Assembly (NCBI GenBank): GCA_045588915.1
Contig: JAZNFA010000004.1
Span: forward strand, 175,835 to 239,834
DNA: 64,000 nt
Direction: 5' to 3'
From: RGIG8050 sp045588915
GTDB lineage: Bacteria > Bacillota > Clostridia > Christensenellales > UBA1242
Below the pieces are notes generated by a model. That model saw only the letters and a program-made list of their open reading frames with translations, was not told the DNA's origin and searched no databases. The translations under genes were made by a program, and so were the position numbers. Shown piece after piece: positions 1 through 7,892 of this stretch; the stretch's first letter is position 1; every line of letters begins with the position of its first letter.

Positions 1-685
1 TTTTCGCAATGCGTTCTTGATACCGTGCCGATTTAAGTTTAATGAAATCAATTACGTGTTGTGGATAATATGTATTTTCATAAGTCTGTTGAAGTGCATC
101 TTTGTACCACCAAAATTTTTTCTTTTCGACAAGTTTTTCAGCTTCTAACAACGGCATACCAATTTCTAAATTTCGCATTTCACTAATAATTTTCGAACGG
201 AAAGCTATATCATAATCTTTGATTTGATGAAAATTATTTGCTGCAGAATGATTCTGCAAATCTTTGATTTGTGCATAAACAAGTAATTCTTGATACTGGT
301 TTAATTTTTTTTGGAATAATTCGTTGTGATAAATGTCTTCGACAAACTTGCCAATGTTATTGAAGTTCAAATACTGATTAACTAAAAACTGACGATTGAT
401 TGCATAATATTTGACAGCATTTTCATTGACGTATTGCCCTAGATTTTTTTGAAGATAAAACGCAGCAATGTATTTTTTCAACCAAGGTTCATCATATAAA
501 TGTAGTAGCAAATTTTCGGCCGTATAAATATCTTGAGGTTTTTGTTTATGTTTTTGCAAGCTCCTTAAAAAATCGGTCTCAAAGTTTTTCGTATATATGG
601 CGTAAGGGTCTCTTACCAAAACTTCAATAATCCGTTTTTTTGCACTTTCAGCAATAATTTCATAAACGCGTTCAGCAACAACCAT
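1..685 (-). CDS. Unknown protein, tandem paralogue family member 1 (partial)
   Basis: The first 228 codons of a protein whose C-terminus lies beyond the left edge. I do not recognise the family. It shares with the next genes a motif LLLHLYDEPW near residue 60 (LPLHLYDDNWL in the neighbour), then an Arg/Tyr-rich helical segment, then KKFWWYKDALQQTYENTYYP near residues 188-207, which matches the LWRKKSMIIAFENKYYP block of the neighbour. No signal peptide or membrane segment is visible, so it is probably cytoplasmic. The start was chosen because a promoter ends five bases before this ATG. Function unknown. Confidence 0.75.
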   Translation of the reverse strand, partial: MVVAERVYEIIAESAKKRIIEVLVRDPYAIYTKNFETDFLRSLQKHKQKPQDIYTAENLLLHLYDEPWLKKYIAAFYLQKNLGQYVNENAVKYYAINRQFLVNQYLNFNNIGKFVEDIYHNELFQKKLNQYQELLVYAQIKDLQNHSAANNFHQIKDYDIAFRSKIISEMRNLEIGMPLLEAEKLVEKKKFWWYKDALQQTYENTYYPQHVIDFIKLKSARYQERIAK

Positions 686-690
686 AACGT

Positions 691-720
691 ATTATAGAGA
701 ATTCACTACCCCAAAGTCAA
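691..720 (-). promoter_or_regulatory. Promoter of paralogue 1
   Basis: Read on the minus strand: TTGACT, an 18-base spacer, TATAAT, then five bases to the ATG. Transcription should begin at or within a base or two of the start codon, which implies a leaderless mRNA. The other paralogues have nearly the same arrangement. Confidence 0.7.
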
Positions 721-771
721 GATAGGTATTTTAAATTATTGGTCATAATCAAATGAATTTGATAAAAGTGC

Positions 772-803
772 AAAAAACTTGCCACCAAAAGCAAGTTTTT
801 TTT
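772..803 (-). terminator. Terminator after paralogue 2
   Basis: A ten-base stem (AAAAACTTGC with GCAAGTTTTT) around an 8-base loop, flanked by A/T runs so that it can work in both directions. It lies just downstream of the minus-strand paralogue 2. Confidence 0.75.
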
Positions 804-820
804 AGATAATAAATACTCGA

Positions 821-1846
821 TTATTTTGTTAGATTTTGCTCATCGGTAATTCCCAATTGTTCATTTTTGGCTTTGAATGATTTTAAACCTTTCAAAACCG
901 TATTTTTTAAGCTACGACGTTTTTTCGTAGACAACATCATATTGCGCATTTTTTCATAGAACTTGAGCTTTGCATCTAACTTAATCAAATCAAGTTTGTT
1001 CATTTTCATTGTTTTAGTTGCTAAACCTAAGTCGTCGATGATTTGGTAATGCATTTGATAATAATCATATTCACGACGTTGCAACCAAACTTCTTGATGT
1101 GCTTGTTTTAATTTCATCAAAGCTTTCCACCACAAAGAAAATTCTTGTCTATCTTTAATCACTTCTGCCAATGGATAATATTTATTTTCAAAAGCAATAA
1201 TCATCGATTTTTTACGCCATAAATCTGCTGATTCTTCCAAACCAACTTCAACATCATATTTGAAGACTCCATTACTCGACATAACTTCCATAACATCCCT
1301 ACGGAAGTTAAGGTCAAAGTAACTACTATTTTTCTTCATAAATGGCGTAGTAGAATCTTTCATCAAAGCATTTGATATACCAGCCGTAATCATATACTCT
1401 GCTTGTGCGCCAGTCAGTGCACGTACAAATTGACGGCGAATAGAAGCAAATGCAATTGAATTTTTCACAAAGTTACGTAACTCTCGCATAGAAATTTTAG
1501 CGTTTGGTCGATGTTTTTTCATCACTTCGCTGACATAATTGATTAACCAATTATCATCATACAAATGCAATGGTAAATATTCGACTGTATAAACATTTTT
1601 AATTTTTCGATCAAGTTCTTTAAATGAATGATTGAAAACGATGTTTCTTACCTTTTCCTTTGGAAAAATATGATGAAGCTCAGCACATAACTCACCGTGC
1701 TCTTGCATATGTTTCGCATTTTTTTCAAGTCTCTCGCATTCCTTGTAATAAGCAACACGTTCCTCATAAGTCATTCTTTCGACTTCTTGCGTATAGTATT
1801 TTTTTCTATACTCAAACATTTGATTCATACTTACAAATTCCATCAT
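821..1846 (-). CDS. Unknown protein, tandem paralogue family member 2
   Basis: A 341-residue, highly basic, helical protein with no signal peptide or membrane segment. Family hallmarks in order: HHIFPKEK near residue 58, LPLHLYDDNWL near 88-98, a central RRQF/FRRDV region, LWRKKSMIIAFENKYYP near 210-226, and a C-terminal block (WLQRREYDYYQMH, then LGLATKTMKMNKLDLIKLD). It is similar along its length to the next gene, so the two are paralogues. Two adjacent ATG codons follow the -10 box by 3 and 6 bases, so the second Met (position 1843) may be the true leaderless start. Function unknown. The basic charge would fit nucleic-acid binding, but that is only inference. Confidence 0.8.
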   Translation of the reverse strand: MMEFVSMNQMFEYRKKYYTQEVERMTYEERVAYYKECERLEKNAKHMQEHGELCAELHHIFPKEKVRNIVFNHSFKELDRKIKNVYTVEYLPLHLYDDNWLINYVSEVMKKHRPNAKISMRELRNFVKNSIAFASIRRQFVRALTGAQAEYMITAGISNALMKDSTTPFMKKNSSYFDLNFRRDVMEVMSSNGVFKYDVEVGLEESADLWRKKSMIIAFENKYYPLAEVIKDRQEFSLWWKALMKLKQAHQEVWLQRREYDYYQMHYQIIDDLGLATKTMKMNKLDLIKLDAKLKFYEKMRNMMLSTKKRRSLKNTVLKGLKSFKAKNEQLGITDEQNLTK

Positions 1847-1849
1847 AAA

Positions 1850-1879
1850 ATTATAAATGGGAGCATCTTACAAAGTCAA
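1850..1879 (-). promoter_or_regulatory. Promoter of paralogue 2
   Basis: Minus strand: TTGACT, 18 bases, TATAAT, then three bases to the first ATG and six to the second. This predicts a leaderless transcript. Confidence 0.7.
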
Positions 1880-1909
1880 TACCCCCAGATAAAATTCATT
1901 CAGTTTTTA

Positions 1910-2827
1910 TTACATTGTACGATCATCAAATTGCTTTGGCTTATTGCGACAAGCTTGCAACAGTACAACACTTGCTTGCTGATACTTAGCTAATCGTTTA
2001 TCTAAACGTTGTAATTCCTTAGGCTTCATTTCCATTGTTGGTGCAAATAAACCGATCTCTTTTAAAATACTTTGATGTTCTTGACCATAATCATAGATAC
2101 GACGTTGCATCCAAACTTTTTTGTGTGCCTGTTGAAAGTGTTGTAAAACTTTCTTTTGTGATTTGGTTGGATGAATAAATTTAGTTTTACTAATCGGGTA
2201 ACATTCATTTTCAAAAGCAATTTCCATACTTTCTGGCAACCATAATTGACTATTCTTTTCTAAAAAGACTTCGACTCTATGTTCGTCAATACCCAACTTT
2301 GTGAACGAGCGTATAACTTGTTCACGGAATTGCTTATCATAATCCTTAATATATTGATAATCATAAGGACACATTCCATCGATTAAAGCGTTAGGCACTG
2401 GATTACGTAACATATGATTTAGTTGGATGCTCATTAACCTTTCAATATAGTTATTGCGTTCAATTTCAAACAATGGTGATGCTTGGACAAAGGCATTTGC
2501 GTTCGCAATCTTGAATTTGTTTTTAAATTCTTTACTTTCAGCAACCTGTGTTAAACACTTAGCCAACCATTCATTATCATACAAATGGAATGGTAAAAAA
2601 TCAGAAGTGTACATTGTTGTTGGTAATTCTTCAGGTTTCGCAAACTCTAAACCTATCAAAGTGCGTGCAATGTCGTGTTCTTTCGGAAACATTTGACAGA
2701 TACAATCACACAAAGCTTTAAGCTGTGCAGTCTCCTTATCAATTAAGGCAGTGTCTTTTTGAACTCTTTTCGAGTGTTGTTTCATACGTTGAGTATTAAA
2801 AATATCTGATAATTTTTTTAGTTTCAT
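1910..2827 (-). CDS. Unknown protein, tandem paralogue family member 3
   Basis: A 305-residue paralogue of its neighbours. It shows CQMFPKEHD near residue 45, LPFHLYDNEWL near 80-90, YDKQFREQVIRSF in the middle, LWLPESMEIAFENECYP near 205-221, and VWMQRRIYDYGQEHQSILK followed by IGLFAPTMEMKPKELQRLD near the C-terminus. I chose the internal ATG (MKLKKL) because it lies seven bases after a perfect TATAAT; an in-frame ATG 27 bases upstream falls inside the promoter. No membrane segments. Function unknown. Confidence 0.8.
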   Translation of the reverse strand: MKLKKLSDIFNTQRMKQHSKRVQKDTALIDKETAQLKALCDCICQMFPKEHDIARTLIGLEFAKPEELPTTMYTSDFLPFHLYDNEWLAKCLTQVAESKEFKNKFKIANANAFVQASPLFEIERNNYIERLMSIQLNHMLRNPVPNALIDGMCPYDYQYIKDYDKQFREQVIRSFTKLGIDEHRVEVFLEKNSQLWLPESMEIAFENECYPISKTKFIHPTKSQKKVLQHFQQAHKKVWMQRRIYDYGQEHQSILKEIGLFAPTMEMKPKELQRLDKRLAKYQQASVVLLQACRNKPKQFDDRTM

Positions 2828-2834
2828 CACATTT

Positions 2835-2864
2835 ATTATATATGATTGCAACAAGCAAGGTCAA
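2835..2864 (-). promoter_or_regulatory. Promoter of paralogue 3
   Basis: Minus strand: TTGACC, 18 bases, TATAAT, seven bases to the ATG. Same layout as the promoters of paralogues 1 and 2. Confidence 0.7.
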
Positions 2865-2884
2865 TACCCACGGCTAATTTTGGA

Positions 2885-3441
2885 TTACATTTCGTAATTA
2901 ACGACATTATCATAAATTAAAGAACCAAGTCTATTGATTTTATTTTTAACACTGCGCGCTTGACCAGGTGTAAGTTTCATATTTTGTGTCGCTACACCTA
3001 ATTCATCAATGACGTGTTTATGTTTTAGGTAATATTTATATTCACGATAAATGAACCAATTTTCCTTAAAAGTTTTTTCTAATAGTTTATTTTGCGATGA
3101 TTGCATCACATAATAATCGTCATTTTTAACGTGTAAGTAATAATAAAAATCAATCGCTTTTTTCACTGACATCTTGCTTTTTTTGATTAGCAATCCCACT
3201 GATATGTTTAACCATCCAATCTTTATTGGATAAATGCAAAGCTACAATATTATTTTCTACTTTCTTCGTCAGGGAAAATCAAAGGCAATAATTGAAATAA
3301 CCGTTCAAATTCTAATTTTTTATTTGTATCATCTTTAAAAGGAATTGAATCATTTGTAAACTTATCAAGAGTTAATTCTTTGACTTGCTGTGGTTTTTGT
3401 TGATGACAAAAACTGCTTTTTAAATTGTGGAGTTTCGGCAT
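2885..3441 (-). pseudogene. Broken, shortened copy of the tandem paralogue family
   Basis: An open frame starting MPKLHNLKS runs to LIFPDEESRK and stops. One frame over, without a new start, the sequence continues NNIVALHLSNKDWMVKHI, which is the family's LHLYDxxWL motif. A second frame change then leads into VKKAIDFYYYLHVK and an intact family C-terminus (ENWFIYREYKYYLKHKHVI, LGVATQNMKLTPGQ). The central block with the AFENKYYP motif is missing. Two frameshifts plus an internal deletion make a functional product unlikely. The 104-residue C-terminal part still has an in-frame start and could be made alone. It begins 2 bases after the stop of the upstream paralogue, with no promoter of its own visible. 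Confidence 0.7.
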
Positions 3442-3443
3442 TC

Positions 3444-4391
3444 TTAAATACTTTTCTCTACTTCACTTTTGTTTTTAACTTTGTTTTTTTCTTGACTTTG
3501 TTTTAACAAAGCAACACGTTCGTCATTAAAACCAGTAGATTTTTTAATACAATCAAAATAACTAAATTGACTCATACCCATATTTTCAGTGAAAGTTCCT
3601 GCTTTTTTAATCACTTTAAAATGATTCCCACCATAATAAAATTCATAATGTTTTAACCATTCTTCGCGATGCTTTTTATGCAATTCACACCACTTCATAT
3701 AAAGATTATCATTCTTTGGTTCGTCAGCTTGTGGATAATAAAATTCGTCAAAAGCACGTATCATATTTTGTCGGCGCCATAAGTCTGCATTCTTTTCTAA
3801 ATTAAATTCAGCAGTAGATCGTTTTAACCCTAAAATTTTCATACAAAAAATAACTTTGTCGCGGAGAATTTCATCATAAGGAACAAAACAACGACGAACT
3901 TTTTTATCACAAAAAGGATCGGACACGGTGGTATTTGCAATAAACTCTTTAACAAAACTATCTTGATAATTACTTAAACCTTGATTAAATTCAAGTGAAT
4001 CTCGGATAAAGTTTTTAACGACAGTACGACTGTAATTAAATTCAGGAACTTCCTTTTTAACAACAGCAATAACATGCTCTGCAAGAAATTCATAATCATT
4101 CATATGTAAAGGCAAACGCTTGACAGGTTCTTTTTGTGTTTTTTCAAAATTCTTAATTTCTTTTTTAACAATTTCCACCATGCGCTTACGTTGTTCTACG
4201 TTAAAGCTTTTGTCTTCAAGCAAAACATCTTCAATATTAAATTCATGGAAAAACTGACAAATGTTCACTACGGAATCATTATCCATTGTGAAAATTTTAT
4301 CAAGGTTTTCGATAATAACTTTAAACTGTGGTTTTAATTTTGTGCTTGTTACAGTTGTACTTAGTTTCGTTAATTTTTTTGCATCAGCCAT
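3444..4391 (-). CDS. Unknown protein, tandem paralogue family member 5
   Basis: A 315-residue, Lys-rich member of the same family. Visible blocks: RLPLHMNDYEFLAEHVIAVV near residues 93-112 (a weaker form of the LHLYDxxWL motif), CFVPYDEILRDKVIF in the middle, LEKNADLWRRQNMIRAFDEF followed by YYPQ near 200-225, and a C-terminal WLKHYEFYYGGNHFKVIKK with a following TENMGM. It is the most diverged intact copy and the first of the minus-strand array. It has no signal peptide. Function unknown. Confidence 0.8.
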   Translation of the reverse strand: MADAKKLTKLSTTVTSTKLKPQFKVIIENLDKIFTMDNDSVVNICQFFHEFNIEDVLLEDKSFNVEQRKRMVEIVKKEIKNFEKTQKEPVKRLPLHMNDYEFLAEHVIAVVKKEVPEFNYSRTVVKNFIRDSLEFNQGLSNYQDSFVKEFIANTTVSDPFCDKKVRRCFVPYDEILRDKVIFCMKILGLKRSTAEFNLEKNADLWRRQNMIRAFDEFYYPQADEPKNDNLYMKWCELHKKHREEWLKHYEFYYGGNHFKVIKKAGTFTENMGMSQFSYFDCIKKSTGFNDERVALLKQSQEKNKVKNKSEVEKSI

Positions 4392-4393
4392 AT

Positions 4394-4429
4394 ATTATAT
4401 GTATATAACTTTCTGAACACAAATGTCAA
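4394..4429 (-). promoter_or_regulatory. Promoter of paralogue 5
   Basis: Minus strand: TTGACA, then either TATATA after 16 bases (10 bases from the ATG) or TATAAT after 24 bases (2 bases from the ATG). The first has proper spacing. Either one gives almost no leader. Confidence 0.5.
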
Positions 4430-5655
4430 TATGCAGTTGAAAAATTTTCTGTCATATCTTGGTAAAATTTGTCTAAATTCTTCACATATTGTTGAATAAA
4501 GGATACTTTTAGCTCTTCAGTTGTTTCAGCATCAATATTTGTTAAATCCAATGTTTGATACTTTACGATTTTTTTACAAATATGGAAAATGTTAGTATTA
4601 TCAATTAAGTTTCGGTTAAGTTGATTTTTTTCTTTATTTGGTCGTTTCATAAATAAATGGACATTGGTTGCACTGTGGTCGCCACTGGTATAAAGCGTAT
4701 TGTTCATTCTTTCTAATTCGGCTTTATCTTCTGCCAATTGTAAGCCACCTGTTTCGTGGTCGGCTGTAATCATCACGACGGTATCATCACGCCCAGCACA
4801 GAATTCATAAACAGCTTCAATCATTGCGGCGAAATACGCAACTTCATGCAGAGCATTAACCAATTGATTTCCGTGACTATATTTATCGATCCAACCATTT
4901 TCAATCATTAAACAAAAACCATTTTCGTTATCAAGATAATTTAAAACGTTTTTAATTAAAGCTGGGAAATCTACCCAATCTCGACCAGGATTAGTCTGCT
5001 CGTGATTATATGGTGATAGCAAATCAGGAAACATTGCAATGTATTTTTCGTTTGGGTTTAAAGTTTCAGGAAAATCATCTGTTGTATTCGAAAAATGATA
5101 TCCATTACGATAAAAACCAATATAGCTATTATCATACTCTGCCGCACGAGCACCAATCAAAATATCAATACCACTGTTAATTTGGTCTTGCACAATTTCG
5201 TCAAGATTATTACGTGATTTTGTATGTGCCGAATAAGCACCTGGGGTTGCTCCGTGTAAGGTATCTGATGTCAAAATGCCAGTTTTCTTACCTTGTTTTT
5301 GTGCAATTTCCATTAAGTTTTCAATGTCTTTTCTTTCGTGCCAACCAATTTCGCCATTATTAAATTTTTGACCGGTTGCCAACGCACTTCCGGATGCCGC
5401 ACTGTCTGTGACCGGACTGTCTTTCGAGTGTGTAGTAACATCACACACATAATCGTCTTCAAAAGCGTATTGATCAACATCAAAATAGGTTTTAGCATTC
5501 TTTAAATGATTCGGACCAAAACCATCGCCAATCATGACGATGACGTTTTTAATTTCGCCATGGATATTATCTATTTGTGGTTTTGGTGAGCATCCCACAA
5601 AGCTCATCATCACAACCAATAAACACGATAACGTAATGGCAAACTTTTTTTTCAT
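4426..5655 (-). CDS. phoA: Alkaline phosphatase, lipoprotein
   Basis: A 409-residue phosphomonoesterase of the E. coli PhoA superfamily that releases phosphate from organic esters outside the cell. The N-terminus is a lipoprotein signal ending in the lipobox FVGC (Cys22). The first metal-binding Asp is in MIGDGFG (Asp44) and the nucleophile Ser85 in TDSAASGSA. Later metal ligands are in ENGWIDKYSHGN, ITADHETGG and SGDHSA. It is a complete, short form (E. coli PhoA is about 470 residues). The start follows an AGAGGTAAC ribosome site. No Pho-box-like repeat was recognised. Confidence 0.92.
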   Translation of the reverse strand: MKKKFAITLSCLLVVMMSFVGCSPKPQIDNIHGEIKNVIVMIGDGFGPNHLKNAKTYFDVDQYAFEDDYVCDVTTHSKDSPVTDSAASGSALATGQKFNNGEIGWHERKDIENLMEIAQKQGKKTGILTSDTLHGATPGAYSAHTKSRNNLDEIVQDQINSGIDILIGARAAEYDNSYIGFYRNGYHFSNTTDDFPETLNPNEKYIAMFPDLLSPYNHEQTNPGRDWVDFPALIKNVLNYLDNENGFCLMIENGWIDKYSHGNQLVNALHEVAYFAAMIEAVYEFCAGRDDTVVMITADHETGGLQLAEDKAELERMNNTLYTSGDHSATNVHLFMKRPNKEKNQLNRNLIDNTNIFHICKKIVKYQTLDLTNIDAETTEELKVSFIQQYVKNLDKFYQDMTENFSTAY

Positions 5656-5711
5656 TTGTTACCTCTGGTTTTATTTAAATGCATAACTTAATATTTGGCA
5701 ACTGAAAATTT

Positions 5712-6497
5712 TTAGTCGACATTCACACCTTTACGGAAAGCTTTAAGTGATAAAACATAGAAAACCACAATCAGAATTGTATAAACAACAACCCCGGTCC
5801 ATAAGACACTCATCAAAGCCGAACTGGTCAAAGTTAATGTTGCACCGGTTAATTGAATACCATTAGCAGCTAAAACAATGACCATAAAAACAAACAATAC
5901 ACTGATTGCAGCAAATGATAATGCCGTTGTGATTAAAAAGGTTTTTAACACTCGGTTTTCTTTGGCGCGATAAGCAAGTACGATAGAATAAAAAATTATG
6001 GCAATAAACATCAAGAATTCCACAACCACCAAAGCAACAAACAACGACACTAACCAGCCAATCGAGAATTCACCAATAATTACAAAAGAAAGAATGAATG
6101 CCAAGCTATCGAACATAGTTGGAGTGAAGAACATAATCAATAACGAAACTACCATCACCACAAAACCTAAACCGATTTCAATCAAAGCTGTCAAAAATTT
6201 AGAGTTGATAATTTGGTTTTTGGTAACTGGTAACGTGTGCGTTAAATAAGATTCATCACCGTATAAAGATTTTGTAAAATTTAAAAAGTTACGCAAGAAC
6301 GGTTGCAAAATAACGTTCACCACCAATGCGTAAAAAACAGAATCAAAGACGATACCCAACACCTTAAATAAAACGATATTTTCCCCCAATTCTTTACAAA
6401 CGCGCGTAATTGTCGCCACAGCAATTGTTGCCACAAACAAAATCCACAACCAACGCATATTGCGATTTAAGTCTTTTTTTAACAACTTACCTAACAT
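5712..6497 (-). CDS. ABC-2 type transporter permease
   Basis: A 261-residue membrane protein with about six hydrophobic segments, beginning MLGKLLKKDLNRNMRW. That N-terminus is typical of ABC-2 permeases that pair with a separate ATPase. The start was fixed by AGGAGG seven bases upstream. It overlaps the end of the ATPase gene by 11 bases, so the two are translationally coupled and form one exporter. The substrate is unknown. Its SLYGDESYLTHTLPVTKNQI region resembles permeases encoded beside YtrB/YhcG-type ATPases. Confidence 0.85.
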   Translation of the reverse strand: MLGKLLKKDLNRNMRWLWILFVATIAVATITRVCKELGENIVLFKVLGIVFDSVFYALVVNVILQPFLRNFLNFTKSLYGDESYLTHTLPVTKNQIINSKFLTALIEIGLGFVVMVVSLLIMFFTPTMFDSLAFILSFVIIGEFSIGWLVSLFVALVVVEFLMFIAIIFYSIVLAYRAKENRVLKTFLITTALSFAAISVLFVFMVIVLAANGIQLTGATLTLTSSALMSVLWTGVVVYTILIVVFYVLSLKAFRKGVNVD

Positions 6498-7188
6498 AAA
6501 ATTTCCTCCTGAAAATTTCATCAATTGACGCTTTTTCTTTTTGACGTAACGTTTCAGCATTTTCTTGCAAGATAACTGTTCCATTATCAATCATAATAAC
6601 TTCATCCAAGATTTTTTCAATATCGGCAATCATATGGGTAGAAATCAACAAGGTTGCATCTTGATTAAAGTTTTTCAAAATGGTTTGCAAAATATAATCA
6701 CGACTGGCTGGGTCAACGCCACCCAAAGGTTCATCAAGAATATAAATCTTGGCACGACGACTCATCACCATTACCAATTGGACTTTTTCTTTCATACCTT
6801 TACTCATTTTGGCAAGGCGCATATTTTTATCTAATTGCAAATCTACCAAAAGTTTTTCGGCTTTCTCACGGTCAAAATCTTCATAAAAATCTGCGAACAT
6901 CTGGATGACTTCGCTGACACGTAAACCCGAATCAAGATAAGTACGTTCTGGCAAAAAGGAAACGACTTTTTTCGTGGCAACACCAACCGGTTGCCCATCA
7001 ATCAAAACCTCACCACTGGTAGCCGTTAATAAGTCATTGGCTAATTTAAACAAAGTCGATTTACCACTACCATTCTTCCCCAACAACCCCACAACCTTGC
7101 CGGCAGGAATTTGCAAGTTAATATCACGCAAAACGGTGGTATCACCAAAACTTTTATTCACGTGACGATACTCTAAAATCACACTCAT
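6487..7188 (-). CDS. ABC transporter ATP-binding protein
   Basis: A 233-residue ATPase that drives the adjoining permease. Walker A is GLLGKNGSGKST near residues 34-45, the signature is the variant MSKGMKEKV near 128, Walker B is IYILDEPLGGVDP near 149-161, and the H-loop is ISTHM near 182. These fit the exporter-type (YtrB/YhcG-like) subfamily. No GntR repressor, which often precedes such operons, is found upstream. Confidence 0.9.
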   Translation of the reverse strand: MSVILEYRHVNKSFGDTTVLRDINLQIPAGKVVGLLGKNGSGKSTLFKLANDLLTATSGEVLIDGQPVGVATKKVVSFLPERTYLDSGLRVSEVIQMFADFYEDFDREKAEKLLVDLQLDKNMRLAKMSKGMKEKVQLVMVMSRRAKIYILDEPLGGVDPASRDYILQTILKNFNQDATLLISTHMIADIEKILDEVIMIDNGTVILQENAETLRQKEKASIDEIFRRKFYVR

Positions 7189-7193
7189 AATTT

Positions 7194-7222
7194 AACGTAC
7201 CATAATTTAATCAAATGGCCAA
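7194..7222 (-). promoter_or_regulatory. Promoter of the ABC exporter operon
   Basis: Minus strand: TTGGCC, 17 bases, TACGTT, five bases to the ATG of the ATPase gene. A leaderless start is implied. The boxes are weaker than consensus. Confidence 0.45.
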
Positions 7223-7235
7223 CAAATATTACTAA

Positions 7236-7269
7236 ATAAAAAGTTCCACACCCATAACGAATGTGGAAC
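7236..7269 (-). terminator. Terminator after the 167-residue membrane protein gene
   Basis: An eight-base perfect stem (GTTCCACA/TGTGGAAC) with an 11-base loop, followed on the minus strand by TTTTTATTT. Confidence 0.85.
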
Positions 7270-7294
7270 ATAGTTTATTCGATACAATTTATAA

Positions 7295-7798
7295 TTATTC
7301 TGCTGGTACAACTTTAGCTTTTTTCTTATTGCTCAAAACGATGTAAACTGTACTTGCAGCTGCACCGCAAAGACCAATCAACATAAAGACAATGTATACT
7401 GCTCTTGCAGTTTCTTCACCTTGGTTCTTGATAGTAATTGAGTAACCACTGTCTGCAACTTTAATTTCAAATGCATTAATGTTACCCATTGGTTCGTATT
7501 CGCCACCTTCAACATAAGTAAACATCAATTTTCCATCAACAACTTTATAGAATACTTCTTCCTTTTGATATTCAGTATCAATTGCATTTTTGATTGTGGT
7601 TTCCATTGTTCCCTTACCATTGTTATTTAAGGTAAGTTCCATTCTAATATTAATGCCAGCCATTGAATCATCATAAACGTAAGTACTGTTTGAATAAGGT
7701 TTGACACAGTTAACAATCAATGTTACCAAGTAAACCACAAACAAGCCAACCGACAAGCACAAGGCAGGGATTTTTAAGAATTTTTTTAATTTTTCCAT
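7295..7798 (-). CDS. Small membrane protein of unknown function
   Basis: A 167-residue protein with a hydrophobic segment near residues 12-32 and another near 130-155 (IVFMLIGLCGAAASTVYIVL), followed by a Lys-rich tail. The stretch between them is polar and rich in beta-type residues, so it probably sits outside the cell. The start follows GGAGG by a proper distance. It has its own terminator and looks monocistronic. No family recognised. Confidence 0.75.
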   Translation of the reverse strand: MEKLKKFLKIPALCLSVGLFVVYLVTLIVNCVKPYSNSTYVYDDSMAGINIRMELTLNNNGKGTMETTIKNAIDTEYQKEEVFYKVVDGKLMFTYVEGGEYEPMGNINAFEIKVADSGYSITIKNQGEETARAVYIVFMLIGLCGAAASTVYIVLSNKKKAKVVPAE

Positions 7799-7892
7799 TT
7801 TTATTTACCTCCAAAATGAATATAATTTTATATATCACATTTGTCGAAAAATGTCAAATTGTATGATATCGCTCTAATCGCATTCTTATTTG

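Noticed and set aside
60..68. TGTGGATAA, a DnaA-box consensus (also at 3730-3738)
   Set aside because: Both lie in coding sequence and encode the conserved YYPQ of the paralogue family, far from the dnaA region and not clustered.
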